Shown here: positions 62,197 through 64,000 of the stretch, piece by piece
Layout of the letters: every line of letters starts with the position of its first letter
Position numbering within the stretch: the first letter of the stretch is position 1
Origin: Centipeda flueggei ATCC 43531
GTDB taxonomy: Bacteria > Bacillota > Negativicutes > Selenomonadales > Selenomonadaceae
Length of the DNA stretch: 64,000 nucleotides
Direction of reading: 5' to 3'
NCBI RefSeq assembly: GCF_000160695.1
Contig: NZ_GG694010.1
Span: 59,371 to 123,370 of the forward strand
Notes under the pieces: model-generated
What the model saw: only the letters and a program-made list of their open reading frames with translations
What the model was told of the DNA's origin: nothing
Database searches by the model: none
Translations under genes and position numbers: made by a program

Positions 62197-63518
62197 AGAT
62201 CAAACTCCGCAAACTGCGCACTGACCTCCGCCCCCTCCACCGCATTGGCGGCATAGGAAAAGTTCTCCGACAGGAGCAAATCTGCCATCTTGAGCGTCGG
62301 TGTCTGATAGATGATATCCAGTGCCTGAATGAAGTCACGAATCACCTCACGCGGCGTAATGTGGTCATCTGCGCCGATGCGCCCGAACTCGATGCGGATG
62401 AAATCCGCCAGATCCTCCTGCGTGACGGTCGTCTCGTATCCGTACAGCTCCGCATGGATGCCTGACAGCTTTTCCACCAGCACCAGCATCTCCTCATGTG
62501 TCAGGGGCGACAGCTTGATAACGGGCGAGAGCAGATCGCGGTGCTCGCCTGCAAAGCGCCCCTCGGCAAGGCGCGAGCGCAGCGCCTCATAGCTGTATAC
62601 GCCGCGGCGCGTATCCTCCATGCAGGCAGGCGTGCCGCAGAGAACCATCCCGAGATACTTGGCGCGCCCCTGCATGGCATCGTTGTACATCGTGAGGATC
62701 TTCTCATAGTTATACTGGCGCGTAATCGCATGGGGAATCTTGTAGATATTGACCAGCTCATCGATAAAGATGAGCATCCCCGCGTAGCCTGCCTGCCGCA
62801 GAAATGCGGCGAACAGCTTCAGATACTCATACCAGTCATCATCTGTGATGATGATATTCACGCCGAGCGCATGCCGTGCCTCCGTCTTGGTCGTATACTC
62901 CCCGCGAAACCATCGCGCTACCTGTGCACGCAGTGCCTCGTCACCGTCGCGGTAAGCATGATAGTAGAGCGTCAGAAGACGCGTAAAATCAAAGCCGTGG
63001 ACAAGATCATTCAGACCGTAAATCATCGCAGCGATGCGCCGCTCCACCACCGCTGAGAAGTCCGCACGGTCCGGCGGCGTTTCCTCCGCCGTCTCCTGCT
63101 GGATTCGGCTGATCCAGCGGTCGAGGATGAGGGTGAGCGCGCCTCCCTCGGGCGTCGTCTTGGTCGCCATATTGCGGATCAGCTCACGATAGGTTGCGAG
63201 CCCCTGCCCACGCGTCCCCTGAAGCCGGCGCTCCGGAGAGAGATCTGCATCCACCACGACGAAATTCTTCGCCATCACATAGCTGCGCAGGGTCTGAAGG
63301 AGGAAACTCTTGCCACTCCCATAGCGCCCCATAATAAAGCGAAAGGATGCACCGCCCTCCGCAATCATATCCACATCCGACAGGAGCGCCTCGATCTCAC
63401 GCCGACGCCCCACCGTGATATAGGGAAGCCCGACACGCGGCACAACGCCCCCCTTGAGCGCATTGATGAGTGTCTGCGCGATGCGGCGCGGAACCTTCCG
63501 CTGTTCATTCGATGCCAT
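62193..63518 (-). CDS. BrxD-like P-loop ATPase (DUF2791 family)
   Basis: 441 residues. RRIAQTLINALKGGVVPRVGLPYITVGR at the start is characteristic of the family. Walker A GRYGSGKSF lies at about 64-72 and Walker B MLIFIDEL at about 248. Start at 63518 with GGGAGG upstream, overlapping the TerB-C stop. It is flanked by a TerB-C protein and an Lhr-like helicase in one operon, suggesting an ATP-driven DNA-processing or defence complex. Confidence 0.88.
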   Translation of the reverse strand: MASNEQRKVPRRIAQTLINALKGGVVPRVGLPYITVGRRREIEALLSDVDMIAEGGASFRFIMGRYGSGKSFLLQTLRSYVMAKNFVVVDADLSPERRLQGTRGQGLATYRELIRNMATKTTPEGGALTLILDRWISRIQQETAEETPPDRADFSAVVERRIAAMIYGLNDLVHGFDFTRLLTLYYHAYRDGDEALRAQVARWFRGEYTTKTEARHALGVNIIITDDDWYEYLKLFAAFLRQAGYAGMLIFIDELVNIYKIPHAITRQYNYEKILTMYNDAMQGRAKYLGMVLCGTPACMEDTRRGVYSYEALRSRLAEGRFAGEHRDLLSPVIKLSPLTHEEMLVLVEKLSGIHAELYGYETTVTQEDLADFIRIEFGRIGADDHITPREVIRDFIQALDIIYQTPTLKMADLLLSENFSYAANAVEGAEVSAQFAEFDL

Positions 63519-64000
63519 GACTGTACCTCCCTTCCAATTCATCACGATAATCCTCCACAACGGCAGGCGGCTCGCCCTCAATCACCGTATCGGAAAAATC
63601 CTCATACAGCTTCTCGTTGATGCTGTCCACGAGCACGGAGAGGATCTGTCCCTCCGCGCGCACCCAATCAAGATTCCCATCGGTCAGGAGCGCACAGAGG
63701 AGACGCTTCTCCGCCTGTGTCAGGCCATGATCGGCGGACGACGAGGACGGTGTATCCTGCTGCTGCGGATTCGTATATGGCGCTGCCGCTGCATTCTGCG
63801 CTGCAGGGGGTTGCAGAGAATGCTCCTGCATAGGAGGTGATATGTTCTCCCCTGCGACGGGGAGCAATTCATCATTCTCATCCACAATCAGGCGCTCCTC
63901 GGTGACAGCAGCATCGGCGCGGATGCGGTCAAGCTGACTAAAATCCAAATGAACGCGGCGTGCCTCGATCTCCCGCTGTGCCGCGAAAAATTCTGCTGTC
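63505..64000 (-). CDS. TerB-C domain protein, C-terminal part (runs off the window)
   Basis: Partial; the frame stays open to the right edge. The visible end contains FSQLDRIRADAAVTEERLIVDE, the typical TerB-C helix. A Pro/Gln/Ala/Ser-rich linker follows, then a final domain with LTQAEKRLLCALL and GQILSVLVDSINEKLYEDFSDTVIE. TerB proteins are linked to tellurite-type stress and to phage-resistance neighbourhoods. Its stop overlaps the start of the BrxD-like gene. Confidence 0.75.
   Translation of the reverse strand, partial: TAEFFAAQREIEARRVHLDFSQLDRIRADAAVTEERLIVDENDELLPVAGENISPPMQEHSLQPPAAQNAAAAPYTNPQQQDTPSSSSADHGLTQAEKRLLCALLTDGNLDWVRAEGQILSVLVDSINEKLYEDFSDTVIEGEPPAVVEDYRDELEGRYSHGIE

Noticed and set aside
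1-64000. CRISPR array, prophage or intact insertion sequence
   Set aside because: No regularly spaced repeats, phage structural genes or transposase motifs were seen on either strand.

Overview
The window looks like a chromosome segment of an anaerobic Negativicutes bacterium close to Selenomonas. This is inference from gene content and protein style: pyruvate:ferredoxin oxidoreductase, a full anaerobic cbi-type cobalamin operon, L27 with a Prp-cleaved N-terminal extension beside its Prp protease, CheV, and Firmicutes-type gene orders in a GC-rich genome. Nearly all genes lie on the minus strand. Only znuA, a 114-residue orphan and a DUF1858 protein are on plus. No rRNA, CRISPR array or intact insertion sequence was seen. 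One tRNA (Leu, anticodon TAG) is present.

Layout from left to right. 1-1.5 kb holds the permease and ATPase of a sulfonate/nitrate-type ABC transporter. 1.6-5.6 kb holds guaA, recX, recA, yqeY and rpsU. 5.9-6.8 kb is a lone zinc-type binding lipoprotein. 6.9-13.3 kb is the purine operon purE-purC-purF-purM-purN-purH(cyclohydrolase only)-purD. 13.4-14.3 kb is cheV. 14.4-23.2 kb is one long operon running rplU-prp-rpmA-obgE-yhbY-proB-proA-small ORF-nadD-yqeK-LCP-rsfS-cvfB. 23.5-27.3 kb is a more A+T-rich accessory insert: an orphan small gene and a WYL regulator / DUF1643 / ADP-ribosylglycohydrolase operon. 27.7-41.1 kb is the 16-gene cobalamin operon from cbiD to a terminal crcB. 41.2-46.7 kb holds lexA, tyrA, an aroF-type DAHP synthase, an acetyltransferase, nth and the DUF711/ACT pair. 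46.9-49.5 kb holds two related secreted proteins and a dicarboxylate symporter. 49.7-53.2 kb is nifJ. 53.6-59.6 kb holds an enoyl-CoA hydratase, corA with a small partner gene, ychF, a DUF1858 protein, a methyltransferase and a Memo-AMMECR1 fusion. 59.8-64 kb holds tRNA-Leu and then a Lhr-like helicase, a BrxD-like ATPase and the end of a TerB-C protein, a probable defence or stress module that runs off the right edge.

Three things stand out. (1) The TerB-C / BrxD-like / Lhr-helicase module. (2) The WYL-DUF1643-ADP-ribosylglycohydrolase(SseB-like) cassette, a candidate uncharacterised nucleotide or ADP-ribose processing system. (3) A family of about 168-bp TA-bounded inverted-repeat elements (MITE-like): three full copies, one deletion derivative and several terminal-repeat relics. 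Some sit within 19-28 nt of start codons, and others supply the stop codons of tyrA and purE. A proline-rich leader peptide followed by a hairpin over the corA start is a further candidate regulatory device.
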